Shown here: piece after piece, positions 24,340-36,435 of the stretch
How the letters are laid out: each line of letters starts with the position of its first letter
Position numbering within the stretch: the stretch's first letter is position 1
Source: Proteles cristata cristata
Taxonomy: Eukaryota > Chordata > Mammalia > Carnivora > Hyaenidae
Reading direction: 5' to 3'
Length of the DNA: 64,000 nucleotides
NCBI GenBank assembly: GCA_017311185.1
Contig: JAESUZ010004520.1
Location: 741,391-805,390, forward strand
Position numbers and translations under genes: made by a program
Notes under the pieces: model-generated
Told to the model about the DNA's origin: nothing
Seen by the model: the letters and a program-made list of their open reading frames with translations, nothing else
Database searches by the model: none

Positions 24340-25310
24340 TTCATTTATTTTAAAGCCAGTGTAGTTAACATACAGTGCAGTGTTATTATTAGTTTCAGGT
24401 GTACACCACAGTGATTCAACAATTCTATACATTACTCAGGGCTCCTCATGATAAGTGTATTCTTAATCCTCTTCACCACTTTTACTCATCTCTCCATCTA
24501 CCTCTTCCACTGATAACCATCAGCTTGATCTCTGTAGTTAAGGGTTTGTTTTTTGGTTTGTCTCATTCTTACCATTTCTTCTTTCTTTATTTTTTTATTA
24601 TTTTTTTAATGTTTTATTTATTTCTAGGAGAGAGAGAGAGACAGCATGAGCAGGGGAGGGTCAGAGAGACAGGGAGTCACAGACTGAAACAGGCTCCAGG
24701 CTCTGAGCTGGCAGTCAGCACAGAGCCGGACGCGGGGCTCGAACCCACGAACTGCGAGATCATGACCTAAGTGAAAGTCTGACACTTAACCTACTAAGCC
24801 ACCCAGGCACCCCCATTTCTTCTTTATCCATTCATCTATTGATGGACACTTGGGTTGGTTCCATTTCTTGGCTATTATAAATAATGTTACCATAAACATA
24901 AGGGTGCATCTTTCTTTTTAAATGAGTGTTTTTATTTTCTTTGGATAAATATCCAGTAGTAGAATTACTGGATCATTTGGTGTTTCTGTTTTTAACTTTT
25001 GAAGAACCTCCATACGTTTGTCCACAGTGGCTACACTTTTTACACATTCCCATCAACAGTACACCAGAGGTTCTCTTTTCTCCATATCCTCACCAACACT
25101 TTCTGTTTCATACCTTTTTGAGTCTACTCATTTTGACAGGTGTAAGATGGTATCTCGTTGTGGTTTTAATTTGCACTTCACTGATGATTATTGATGTTGA
25201 GCACCTTCTCATGTGTCTGTTAGCCATCTGTAGATCTTTGGGAAAATGGCTGTTTAGGTTTTCTGCTCATTTTACAAAGTCTGTGTTACAAAACAGAGTT
25301 TAGAACGATG
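24340..25310 (-). mobile_element. L1 3' end, second copy, split by a SINE
   Basis: A new L1 tail starts near 24345 ('agtgtagttaacatacagtg') and runs through the 3' UTR to 24584, then resumes after a SINE at 24813 with 'tttatccattcatctattg'. It continues into the decayed ORF2 C-terminal part up to about 25310 ('tgttgagcaccttctcatg' near 25193). It is 5'-truncated and non-coding. Confidence 0.85.
24585..24812 (-). mobile_element. SINEC_Fc-type young SINE inside L1
   Basis: A well-preserved copy with 'ggctcgaacccacgaactgcg' (B-box complement) and 'agccacccaggcaccc' (head complement). A perfect 13-bp target duplication (ccatttcttcttt) lies at 24572-24584 and 24813-24825. It shares the 'ggcagtcagcacagagcc' variant with the other young copies at 26970, 58586, 62447 and 63780. 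Confidence 0.95.
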
Positions 25311-25319
25311 TTGTTTTTA

Positions 25320-25565
25320 AATGTAATTTTGTCACCTATTAGCTATGCGACCTTGAACAAGTAACCTCTCTGCTGAGCACAGCCTCTTTCTGGTTCAGTC
25401 TTCTTATCTGTAAAAGGAAGAAAATACCACCTACCTTATATGGCTGTTCTGAGACTAAACTGAGTTAATGTATTTAAAAAGTTTAAAAGGCTACCTGGCA
25501 CATGTTAAATATTGAATAGGTGTTTGAGTCTGTTGTTGTTTTCATGACAATGGTTATTATTGTAG
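25320..25565 (+). mobile_element. MIR, main part
   Basis: It follows MIR closely: 'attagctatgcgaccttgaacaagtaacctctctg' in pieces at about 25337-25372, 'tcttatctgtaaaaggaag' near 25403, 'taccacctaccttatatggctg' type near 25424, 'cctggcacatgttaaatattg' near 25493. It is the continuation of the head at 23690-23740. Confidence 0.8.
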
Positions 25566-26139
25566 CAGTTCTTATTAAATGTGCTATTCTTAAGGATGCT
25601 AAATTATTTTTCAATTATATACATTAAAAAATCAGTTTCAGAAATCATGCCACATTAGGAATCCACAGTCAATGAGTAATTGGTTTTTGCATTAACCTTG
25701 CTAAGTTAGGATGACCCTTTTGGAGAAATAAGACAGTTGCAAATCATAGAAGCCTTTGTAATTTAAGCAATAAGGTATCTTGCTTGAGTGAGGGAAATAA
25801 GTGTGTGCCACTATCACTTCTCCTGTATCATGGCACATCTCTAATAGTGTGGATGGCTACTAGAGATTCCAATGTTGAGAATAAATAAGATTCAATTGAT
25901 TTTTAGAAAGACTGTATTTTGTGTTTGGTAGATCCATTTTAATTAAATCAATACATTGTTTATGAGGAATTCCAAAATATTTCCATGTTTCAACTCAGGT
26001 TAAATGCAGATGACCATCAGAACCAAACTTGACTTCTCTTGAGTTCTCCTTCACTGGCTGTAGTAGGAATGTGGCTTTCATTGCATTCTCAGGGCTCAAT
26101 GAATCCTCATGTGCATAACTTACTTATGGTATTATCTTG
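25566..26139. other. Unique sequence, no gene seen
   Basis: Nothing recognisable. Confidence 0.4.
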
Positions 26140-26300
26140 TTTGGGGACTGACCCTCTCCTTTAGTAGACTATGAGCCACTTAGGAGTAGAAGCAATATTT
26201 CTTTAATCCTTGTAGTTCTCAAATATTATCTACCATACTGGTATGGAGTAGGATTGTAGTATATATTTGTTGAATAAAGGCATGAATAAATGTCATGGGT
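26140..26300 (+). mobile_element. L2 3' end
   Basis: 'tagactatgagccacttagg' (about 26165), 'cttgtagttctcaaatattatc' in the middle and the terminal 'tatttgttgaataaagg' plus 'atgaataaatg' correspond to the L2 3' end ('tgagctccttgagggcag' to 'tatttgttgaatgaatg'). Confidence 0.7.
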
Positions 26301-26527
26301 CATTTGAAATTAATGTTTAACAATGTGATGTTAGCCATCACCTTATACATTTTATTATTGAGACAGAAAAAAGTGAAACGGTAGCATGTAACTTAGTCAA
26401 TACGAATGTATGTTCTAGAACTGAGATTCACCTTTTAGGTACCTCAGCTTTCACAAATCCAATATATAGTCAGATTTTCAATATATAAAAGGTCTACTTT
26501 TTCCTGGGAACCCTGGAAACTGTTTCT

Positions 26528-27826
26528 TGTTGGGAGCCATTCTGAGCCCACTAGTTGAGAAAACTCCTGGTGAGGTTAAAGCAAGTTTGCATGGTCTCTT
26601 GCCAATCAGATGATGACCAATATCCACCCCCACTCAATTATTTCTGCTTGAGCACTGACCCCTAGGGTACCTTGTTGATCAATATCGGGAGTGACTTGTC
26701 CCCTTATTCCGGCCCTGGTATGATGATTGCACCTTGTGAAGGAACTTATTGTGGGAACTTCTTCTTTTGATCATGTCTCCAGAAGGTCCTGTTTCCCTCC
26801 ATACTTTCCCTTGAGCTATGAATAGGCTAATGACCCTTACTCATAAAAGACATGTACAATTCTGTTTCTACCATTGTGTTAGTCCAAGATGTTCATACAG
26901 CTCAACATGTAAATCAACTAATCAAAAATGTCTTTCATGCCCTAGCTATTCAAGAAATCATAAAAGCAGGGGCGCCTGGGTGGCTTAGTCGGTTAAGCGT
27001 CCGACTTTCGCTTAGGTCATGATCTCACGGTTCGTGGGTTCGAGCCCCGCATCGGGCTCTGTGCTGACTGCCAGCTCAGAGCCTGGAGCCTGTTTCAGTC
27101 TGTGACTCCCTGTCTCTCTGACCCTCCCCTGCTCACGCTGTCTCTCTCTCTCTCTCCTAGAAATAAAAAAAAAACAAAAACATAAAAGCAGACACAAAGG
27201 TAAATGCACTCGTAGAGGCTATTCTACGTATTGGGAAATAAGCTCAACTCTTTAAAGGTATGGTTGGCTCTCTGGTGCAATAAAGCATATAACTGGAAAA
27301 TCAAGTCTTGCCCGGAGACAAAGAGCCTAACTTAGAGAAAAAGAACAGATAAGGGCAGAAGATAAGTTAGTACATACACGTTTGCTAATTGATGGTGTAT
27401 AGCAGCCCCTTCCCTAAGGCCCACTTTCCACAAACACCTTCCCTTACCCTGGCAGCTGTGATGAGGATGGATAAGAGCATCTACAAACCTATGACTTAAT
27501 GTTAGTGTTATTAAAATGTGAACACCTTGTTATTTTCTTAGTTACTCAACCTCACTATAATTGGGGCAGTTCTGTAAGAAGACTTCTGTAAAACCTGTTT
27601 CTGTACATTTTCCAAAAACACCTTATCACAAAGAGCTATCCATTGTAAAAATTCCATTTCCTGATGCCGTGTTAACATTTGACCGATAAATAAAGACACC
27701 AAAACCGACAGGACAGAGATGCCTGCCTGGTGGTCAGAAAGGATCTCGGCGCTCTCTCCCTCCCTCCCTCTCCGACACCGTCCATCCTTCAGGGACCCCT
27801 GGACCTGCCGGAGCTGGCTTCCGACA
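26528..27826 (+). mobile_element. Probable endogenous-retrovirus LTR or deleted provirus
   Basis: The segment begins TGTTGGGAGCC at 26528 and ends CCGACA at 27826, so it has the TG...CA ends of an LTR element. The six bases before it (gtttct) and after it (gttgct) differ at one position, which suits the 6-bp target duplication made by class II (betaretrovirus-like) elements. A polyadenylation signal AATAAA lies at 27689-27694, followed by a CpG-rich R/U5-like segment (27700-27826). A SINE interrupts it at 26970-27180. One frame before the SINE (from about 26833) and its continuation after it has a heptad-like pattern weakly suggestive of an envelope transmembrane subunit. If so, this is an internally deleted provirus and not a solo LTR. 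All frames are broken and there is no coding potential. Confidence 0.55.
26970..27180 (+). mobile_element. SINEC_Fc-type young SINE
   Basis: A complete copy. The head 'gggcgcctgggtgg' is followed by the A box (tggcttagtcg, 26981-26991), the B box (ggttcgagccc, 27037-27047), the CT body and the tail 'agaaataaaaaaaaaac'. A perfect 11-bp target duplication (cataaaagcag) lies at 26959-26969 and 27181-27191. It inserted into the retroviral remnant. The minus frame 27012-27209 is its translation. Confidence 0.97.
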
Positions 27827-30340
27827 GTTGCTGCCATATAATTTTGTGTTGTGCAATCTCTTACTAAAATCTCTGGTCTGGGTACATATGGACCAAGTCA
27901 AACTGTTATTATGTGTATGTCATGATGCATATAGTATATCAAATGTATAATTATGTTTTCACTGGGTTTTCTAGATTACTGACCATGAGTTTCCTATAGC
28001 TTATAATCATATTGTTTACTTATTTGAAAGCCAAAATTATAATAAAGGCTATGTTCTAGCACCTCTTCCCCTTTACTCCCCATACTAACACAATGGTTCT
28101 CTGAAGGTGCAGATAATTTATATATACTTCCACATTCTGTCCTTTTGGGGAGAAAGCAAATTCCAAAATAAGGGAGGACTTGAATGAGGATGCTGAGGTT
28201 TCACATTCTTTACATACAGAATTTCCACCTCAGGTTTTTTAGGGGTGAAAAATGCTTGAGAAAAAAATCTTCCGAAATTTGCCCCTAAGGAAATAACGTT
28301 ACAACCCCAGTCACCTAATCTAATCACTTTCTTATTCCTTTCATAGATTCATCTCACAGGTGGAATGGTTTTCCTCATTTTCATTCTTTTCATGGATTCT
28401 TTTTTACCCTCTGATTCCCTGTTGATATCTATTGAGAAGTGCACAATTGCAATTTTAGCATTAAATTTCTCTATAATACTGCTTCTCTCTTTTCCTCTCA
28501 TTGATCCAAAGTTGTGTGCCAAGTCAGGGGAGCAAAGTGAGTTTAATTCTTCCCTTGGCCTGTTTACCTTGCTTCTTCATCAACGAGCAGCCATTAGAAG
28601 ACCCAACATCTCAGTCTTTTCTTTGATATAATTACATGAGTAATTCTTAAGATCTGCTTATTATTGATTCCTTTCAACTTTTCTTCCTTTCCCCCATGCT
28701 CACTGCATCCCACATCTCTCCCTCCAAAGTTAGCCTCAGAAGTGGGACATCTGCTCAGAAAAACATTTAGATTGCTAATGATTCTTTTTAACATCTGTTA
28801 CACTGCTACTGAACAGTTGTTGTTTCTTTAAGGAGGCTCAAGGGACAAGACCTATGTCACCTTAATAGTGGGTACTTTTTGGAAGTAGTAGGCCCTGTGC
28901 CTTTGGGAGCTAGCCAAAAGTGCTATTGTATACATACATAAACTTAATGTCTGCAGTCTTACATTTCTTTTTTGTCCAGGGCAGTATTTCCAATTAGAGT
29001 ACTTTGTGTCTGGTATTTGTTTATACTTGACAGGGTTGTTTTTTGTTTTGTTTTGTTTTGTTTCTTGTTTTATTCCACTGCTCATTACAGTTGCACTTTT
29101 AAAGAGAAACCCTATTAAGCACAAAACCTATCTCATATTGCCTAGTGAATTGGATGTGAGCTTTTTATCAAAAACAATTTAAATGGGCCTTGATACCAAC
29201 AACTCAATCTGTATGATAATTCACAATAAGGAAATGACTTGAGAATACGGTCTGAGACCAGATTTTTTATTTTCTGTTGAGTAAATGCATGTATACTTAT
29301 TCACAAATACTTTATATGAAAAGAAATATAAGAGTTTCTTTTAAATACATCTTCCCCGGGTATCCTGGAGATATTCTCCTGTCCTCATGTTGCCAAAAAT
29401 GTTACTCACACATTCAGACCACAGGAACCAAGAGTTACTGGTGAGACTAGATATGCCTTACATAAAAACTAGCTCTCTGGTAATTCAAACAAGTGGTGAA
29501 AGATCTAAAAGATATTTTAGGAAGTCAAGCTCTGGAATTAGGACAAGAAAAAACCCTGATAACTGGAACAGAACTTAAAATAAGTACAAAATGGTTATGT
29601 TTTTTTAATTTATTTTCCATTCAGTTTTAGATTAAGCCAAATCTAATATCTGAGGGGGTTGTCACTTGACTTTTATTTATTAGATCTGTTTTACATACAA
29701 ATATGTATAGATAGATACTTGACAGATAGTAAATAGATGGTTAGCTTTCTTCTGTACAGTCTTGATATTTCCCATTGTCTTTCAACTGCAAAAAGCCCTA
29801 TGGCAACCTCTGGTGGAAGAATCAATTATGATACCAGAGAAAATAACCTAAATTTACAGGAATTACATAACTGTGAAGAATATCTTTTACTTCACATAAC
29901 AAATCAAAACTCTAATATTAGTAATGTAAAATGCAGGCTATTTTTCATTTGATACCTTGAGGTAAATGCCATGGATTTTTTTGTTGTTTTGTTTTGTGTT
30001 TTGTACATCTCAGGAAAATCCAAGTAAAAAATGAAAGCCACAATCAAATTAACTCATCTCCCTGAATTGTTTCACTTTGACTTTTCATTTAGCTCTAACT
30101 AGGTTGGGTGTAAGTGCTCTGATATTTCAGGGATTTCTTTATGGAGATTATTCATTAAAGTAAATCATCTATAGTTTGTTAAACTAATTAAATGAGAGCT
30201 AATCTAGTATAAGTTTTTTTTTAATGAAATGTATAATGCAATTTTATGTCAAGGCATTGAATTTAAAACCCATTTTTTTTTGTTCCTTCTTTCCTAAATA
30301 TTGTTAAAAAAAGTGACATATCACTTAATAAGTAACTGGA
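27827..30340. other. Unique sequence, no gene seen
   Basis: No exon or repeat family was recognised. A (TTTTG)n run lies at about 29039-29070. The frames at 28365-28631 (+) and 28852-29124 (-) are hydrophobic or Lys-rich by composition and resemble no known protein. Confidence 0.45.
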
Positions 30341-30558
30341 TTTTTAAAAAAATTTTTTAACATTTATTCATTTTTGAGAGACAGAGACAGCATATGAGTG
30401 GAAGAAGGGCCGAGAGAGAGGAAAACATAGAATCCAAAGCAGGATCCAGGCTCAGAACTGTCAGCGCAAAGCCCAGTGTAGGGCTCAAAGTCTTAGAATG
30501 TGAGGTCATGACCTAAGCTGAAGTCAGACTCTTAACCAACTGACCCAGGCAAGCATCC
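30341..30558 (-). mobile_element. SINEC, older copy
   Basis: T/A-rich tail complement, 'gagacagagacagcatatg', 'gctcagaactgtcagcgc', 'aggtcatgacctaagctg' and a degraded head complement. A 10-bp target duplication with one mismatch (agtaactgga at 30331-30340, agtaactaga at 30559-30568) defines its ends. Confidence 0.9.
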
Positions 30559-30864
30559 AGTAACTAGAATTCTAAAAGTGTTGTAGACAACTGTTGTTAA
30601 TTGGCATAAAAGAAATAATGATACAGCTTAAACAGGTCATGCACTTATATAAAAAGTAGCACTACAAGAAAGGAGTAAAAGCAAAATATGGTAGATAGTA
30701 TCTCTTTGTGACTAATTTTATACCTAAGATTCTCTGACTCCAAGGCCATTATGTTTTTCACATACATTAAAGTTGTGCTTGACAATTGACTTCAAGTTTA
30801 TTACATACAGTGAAATTCTATATGAAAAGTTTAAAGCTTGGATAGTGTTACTTTGTTAAATTTT

Positions 30865-31089
30865 TAAAAATGTTTTTATTTGTTTTTGAGAGAGAAAGAG
30901 AAAGTGTGGGGAAGAGGGGCATGCGTGTTCTGGAGAGGGGGAGAAAGGGAAACAGAGAATCCCAAGCAGACTCCATGCTCAGTGCAAAGCCCACTCTTGG
31001 GCTTGAACTCAAGCACCATGAGTGAGATCATAACTTGAGCCAATATCAAGAGTCAAATGTTTAACCAGCCGAACCACTCAGGTACCCCA
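30865..31089 (-). mobile_element. SINEC, older copy
   Basis: 'gttttgagagagaaagag' type body complement, 'tccatgctcagtgcaaagcc', 'gcttgaactcaagc' and the head complement 'gaaccactcaggtacccc'. A 15-bp target duplication with one mismatch flanks it (30850-30864 and 31090-31104). Confidence 0.9.
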
Positions 31090-31914
31090 ACTTTCTTAAA
31101 TTTTAATTTTAAAGTTATAAATGGTAAACTTTTGAATTAAAATGAATATAAATCTCATTGTGCAATCTGTCCTCCATCATTTTACACATACTTCAGTATG
31201 AGACCATCCAAGTTCCTATCCAATGAGGAGTTTCAGATAAATTATGGGAGATTTCAATTAATCTAACAAAGTCTGAGTCTATGCAGGCTCTAACAGTGAC
31301 TTTGTTTTGTTTTCTAAGGCTTTCTTTTGTTTCACATTTTTATATATCTGAAATTTATATGCAGCCTGCAATTAAAGATGGATCATATTTTAATAAATGC
31401 TATTTTGTGCTCACTTAGGCAGCACATATATTAATAAACACTTTTTTCTGTCTTAGTGAACATAAAATAATGGTACATCTTACCATTAATGACATTGTAG
31501 GGTCAGTTAACATGGTAAGTAAGTGCCAAAGAATATATTGGATTTAGGAAGAACCCATTAGTCGGATTGTGCAGAATATTCCCATTTAAGCAATAGCAAA
31601 CACTTAATGCTCTTTCCCCTTCTTGTTGTTAAGTTACCTAGAATCTATCCAAGCCACTCAGTAAAATTTTTAAGCTGACTGCTTTTCCTTCATTTTCCTG
31701 TCAGCCTGTTCTCCAAATTACAGCTTTGTGAAAGAAAACAGTGACCCTGGAATAGATCGTATCTGTTTGGTTGTGTGACCACAGTACTCAGTAATTTGTG
31801 GAACATTATCAGTGAGATACTTGAGTGGATTTTTATAGTGCAACACTCAAAATAACCTAGTATATGCTTAGATGGTATTTCATTATGTAAACAGATTTTC
31901 CCTTATATATCTTT
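31090..31914. other. Unique sequence with a U6 fragment
   Basis: No gene. A short U6 snRNA-derived piece at 31407-31433 is listed separately. Confidence 0.45.
31407..31433 (+). pseudogene. Truncated U6 snRNA pseudogene (5' end only)
   Basis: Twenty-seven bases, beginning GTGCTC and including GGCAGCACATATA, match the 5' end of vertebrate U6 snRNA with three substitutions. U6 is the Pol III transcribed spliceosomal RNA that pairs with U2 and the 5' splice site. Only the 5' quarter is present, with no upstream U6 promoter and no central ACAGAGA motif, so it cannot function. The octamer ttaataaa occurs before it (31390-31397) and at its end (31431-31438), followed by T-rich sequence on both sides. 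This resembles a decayed target duplication from L1-mediated retroposition. Confidence 0.6.
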
Positions 31915-32127
31915 AGAACATTTTTTAAGTGTTTGTTTATTTTTGAGAGAGACACAAAGTGTAAGAAGGGAAGAGGCAGAGAGAGAGGAGCAAACAATCT
32001 GAAACAGATTTCAGACTCCAAGCTGTCAGCACAGAGCCCGACGTGAGGCCCAAACTCACACACCCTTGAGATCATGATCCAAGTCAAAGTAGGATGCTTA
32101 ATAACTGAGTTGCGCAGGTGCCCCTCC
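31915..32127 (-). mobile_element. SINEC, older copy
   Basis: 'gtttatttttgagagagac', 'ccaagctgtcagcacagagcc' in part, 'gagatcatgatccaagtc' and the head complement 'gcgcaggtgcccc'. An 11-bp direct repeat (ttatatatctt) flanks it at 31903-31913 and 32129-32139. The minus frame 31857-32087 is its translation. Confidence 0.9.
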
Positions 32128-32694
32128 TTTATATATCTTAAACTTTAATAATATCCAGCCAGCCAAGGAAACATTCCTGATATATAAATATAATATCTTT
32201 TACACTTTATAGAGAAAAATTTTTGCTTAAGACCTATATATATGAGCGTCTGAACATCCAGTCAGCAAAGCATTAATTACATGGCCTTAGGCACTACATT
32301 GTCTTTCTTGGCATTGCTATCATTGGGGTGACATTATATAAGGTTATATGAGTGGTGAGGGCCTGAGTTTGTTGTATATTCAGAACTCAATAGGATAAAA
32401 GGCCTGTTTGGGTAAATCCTTCCAAAAAATCTAATATCACTAGCAACGACAAGAGTGTCATCCATTAGCTCATTCTTTATTCATATGCAGCAGGAGGCAA
32501 GGAATTGAAATTGGCAAGCCCAAGGTATGCCTTCTCTCAGCCTTTATATCTTTTTATTCAGGGGATATGGCAGCCCTTCCCATTTAGCACCACTCAGGAT
32601 CCCTTGGGTGTGTCACTGTCACCTTGGTGAGTCTAGCTGCCTTGAGATGTCTCATCTTGCTAACCTAAGTGTCAGGTGTTCTGTCTCAAAGGGC

Positions 32695-32701
<7 letters not shown>
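32128..32701. other. Unique sequence, no gene seen
   Basis: Nothing recognisable. The frame at 32527-32757 runs into the microsatellite. Confidence 0.45.
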
Positions 32702-32744
<43 letters not shown>

Positions 32745-32859
32745 AGCCCCAACATAAACATGTAATATTGCAGAGTTTGAATCTAGAATTTCAAAGTGAA
32801 TTTAATGAGCGCGCGCGCACACACACACACACACACACATACATACATACACACACACA
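32702..32859. repeat. (GT)20 ... (GC)5(AC)n inverted microsatellite pair
   Basis: About 20 GT units (32702-32742) are separated by about 66 unique bases from five GC units (32809-32818), which run into AC/ACAT repeats (to about 32859). GT and AC on the same strand are complementary, so the two arms can pair as a long stem. Both arms alternate purine and pyrimidine, the sequence type that favours Z-DNA. Confidence 0.92.
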
Positions 32860-35800
32860 AATAACTAGCATGTCTGTTCAAGCACAAAGCGAGCAAAAGC
32901 AATAGAATTGTATACAGTGGCTTGCATTATATTTATTCTAGAATAAGCAATATTTAAAAACTCATTTTAATCATTCAACTCCTTAGAAAGGTCAAGATCA
33001 TTATATATTTTTCTTGGACTGTTTAATTTATTGTTTCCATTTACATGGCTGCCTTCATTACTATGCAGATGTAAAATGATAAGAAAAATTTATGGAGGGA
33101 GGCTATCTTCAAAATATTCATTAGTGCAGAGAATTAGTAATATTCATTATCATCTATAAAAAATGGGGACTGTTTCAGTAGAACTTACGTTCAAATAGTT
33201 TACTTAAAGTCCCTAAGATATAGTTTGGAAAAGGTAATAGAATGACAATAAAGAAAAGAAATCGAGAAACCGCACTTAAACCACTTTCTTTAACTGTATT
33301 TATTATTTTTGATCCTCAAACTTTAGTGAAAGGGCCGTCCAATCTCAAGGTACGCATATTAGCAACAAGGAATAAATAACGAATGTTATTTCATTCAATT
33401 TTAAAGCAAGCTTGTTTTATGTCTTTGTTCACACGGAGCTTGGGGAAGGAAAAAAAAAAAAAAAGCAAAGGCCAGTTCTTAAGCCACTCAAACGTTTTAC
33501 TCCCACCTTGTGGCAGTGTGCTGCATGGCTACTTTTCGAAATCTGAGACCTCAGAATCTGACTTCTTTTCATATGGTCTTAACCACTGACAAAAATAAGA
33601 TTGATTAGGAAAGGGGCTTGGTGATTTACCAAATACGGAGGTTGGTGATACAGGGCTTGTGCAGCATACAAATCAGCAAAGAATGATGTGAACAGTGCTA
33701 GAGAACAAATAGCACTTTCTCTACCTGGAACAGAATTTGAAAAGAAATTTTGAGGCTCCTCTTTTTGACCCACTCCATTAATAAGCATTGATTCAAAATG
33801 TTTTTAAATACCAAAATTATTTCACCAGCCAAATTTAGAGTATTAACAAAAGCACATTTCCTCTGGTTTCTTTTAGTATCATTTAAAAACATACAAAGAA
33901 ATATATTAGTTTCTTCCAAAAGGATACTATGAGAATTTTCTCCAGAAGGACAAAGAAAACTGAACTTGAAAGCTCATTTACACAATTTTCTTTCTTTTCC
34001 TTTATTCTTTGTTTATTTTTTCATTTAAAGTGGATTGAGAAATAAGTGGAAGAAATACCTCTGGCTGAAAACATTTGAGAAATAGATCTGAGTATGTTAT
34101 TTATCTCCTTAGGCCTCTGCTTATCCCACAGTTTACTACCTTAATCTGTTAGTCAAAACTACTAGGCCCATCAAATTCTTCTTCCCAGATTGATTTTACT
34201 CTCTCCCTAATCGAATTTAACAACCACCTTTATTAGAAAAAACACTCAGCTTTTCGCAGCTAGAATAAAATAAAAGCATCTTAGTTTCAGGATGAAATAA
34301 CCTTGGAACCAGGGACAGACCCTTTCTCCCATACTATTGCCAGGGAATTCTTCAAAGGCATCCGTGAGTCCTGCCCGTTGTGTTTAGCCATGGCCTGGCA
34401 ATTTCTGGAGACAACCCGCTTTATATTTTATAAGTTCTCCCCACCAAAAGTTGTGCTGTGTCAGCACAATTTAACTTATGACTGACAGCCTCTCTGAGAA
34501 CTGCCTTTCCATTTAAACTTATCAGATTGAGTTCAGGGAGATACAGTTAAATGGATTTTATTGTTTCACGAATGTAGAAAAAGATGAGTACGAAGTTAGC
34601 AAATTTATGAAACAGAATCCCTAACTGATTGAAATTGGATATTCCCTTTTTAAAAAAACATTAAATCTGTAATTTTTTTGTTTTCTATAAGATATATAGT
34701 GATTTTTATATATGAATACACACACATATATACACACATACATCTAATGTTTTTACTCTTTCTGATTTTTGAGGATCACTACCAAAAGTGCTGTGATTCC
34801 AGTATATTTTAGTCCTCAGAGTGCCTCAATTACGTGATAAACAAACTTTATTCTTCATTCATGTGTTTGCAATTTCTCTGACCCTTAAAATAACTTCATA
34901 ATTATTTTTTGAGTTTTTACTAATTATTTACTGTGAAATAATGTTATTAAATTGGAAAAATAGTTCATTCTCCATATAATTATCTTAATATTATTTAAAA
35001 AAAAAACCAAAACCACATTTTCAGACATTTGAAACCCTTGGCCAAAAATATCTTGCAACTTCATGAATGATGAGATTAATTTCAAAATGCCTGCCACATA
35101 GCTGCTCTACATTTCAAGTTGAAGATGCATAGGGATTAAGAGTATACACATCTCCAATAAGTAATTTATTTCACATATAACATTCACTTCTAGATAACAT
35201 GTTTCCCAACTCCTCTAAAAGCATATAAAAGAGCATTCCTATTAAACATCTTTAGAGACAGAAAAAAATACCCATCTCCTATTTTCTTTCTTAACACTTG
35301 TGTCTGTTATAGTTGTAGAGGATTTTTTTCTCTGTAAAACTGTTACTTTGAGTTAGGAACCAGTCATCTCTGTATATCTCCTCACACTTCCCACCTGCAT
35401 CCTTATCTGAATGTCTCATCTGGGAGAATTTGAGTTTTGTTTATTGATGTTGCATTGGTAACTGACTGCATGTTAAACCAGCCTACCATCTCTTTTGGAG
35501 CTAAACCACAGTTATAAATGAAGTTGAAATTCTTTATTTCTCATCTTGCACAGGTCATTAGTTTTTCTAGGTGAAGAGGTATTTGTAAGGTTGCATTCCA
35601 ACCTTTCTCAAGCCCTATGATTTTTCTTTCGTTGTAAAATTTTCTTCCATATACTATATTGTTCTTTTTAAAAATTTTCCTAAAATTTATTTTTTATACT
35701 ATATTGTTCTATCCATTTTGAATTTAATCTTAGGAGTTCTCACAGAAAACTGAGGAAAATAATTTTTTTCTTTTATTTTGTGTCACAGTGCCCCAACAAG

Positions 35801-36435
35801 ATTTTAAAATGCTGATGTTGTTCAAAATAGTAAATCAGAATCCTTTTCTATTCAGTATCCAAAGAGCAAAATATTCACATAAGGCATACTCCAAGATGGC
35901 AAGAATATGTTTCTTCCCATCAGAAACAGGGATCTCAAACTCAAAATCATAAACAGTTAAGAATTAAATTTTATTTTTGCACTCCTGTTATACAGAAAAT
36001 AGAAATCATATAACTCAAGCCAATTATTGTATTCCTAAATGTATTGCCTTCCATTTTTTATTATTACACATATAGAACATGTCATTTTCGAAAAATTGGA
36101 GAATGAGCACAAAGAAGTAGAGAGCAACAACGGTGAAACTATAGCCTGGAGGAAACACTGTTCTTTGACATTAAGCAATGGTAGGTGAAATTTTACTAGG
36201 CTTAGTGCCTTCTGGAATCCATTACCCTGACAGAATTGAATAAGGTATTTGGATTTAATAATAAGAGAATGGAATCTCATTATCCTGTGACTTTAAACAC
36301 GCTGCAGGTATGCAAGCTATATGGGAGGTCTATCCCATGCTTTATCACTTACTAAGAAGAAAGAGCATAGAAAAAAACCAAACATATACATGCACATATA
36401 CATACAAATCCAGGTGTATCCCACTCTAATCTAGT
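32860..36435. other. Unique AT-rich sequence, no gene seen
   Basis: A 3.6-kb stretch without recognised transposons apart from simple runs: poly(A) at about 33450-33465 and an ATAC/ACAC run near 34715-34740. No frame has recognisable homology. It may contain diverged repeats below what can be recognised by eye. Confidence 0.4.

Noticed and set aside
26981..27047. tRNA gene
   Set aside because: The A and B boxes belong to a SINE head derived from a tRNA. The same unit recurs 21 times with A-tails, and the cloverleaf is not maintained.
28365..28631. 88-codon hydrophobic plus-strand frame
   Set aside because: No recognisable family, no promoter or splice evidence, and T-rich DNA readily yields Leu/Phe/Ser-rich frames.
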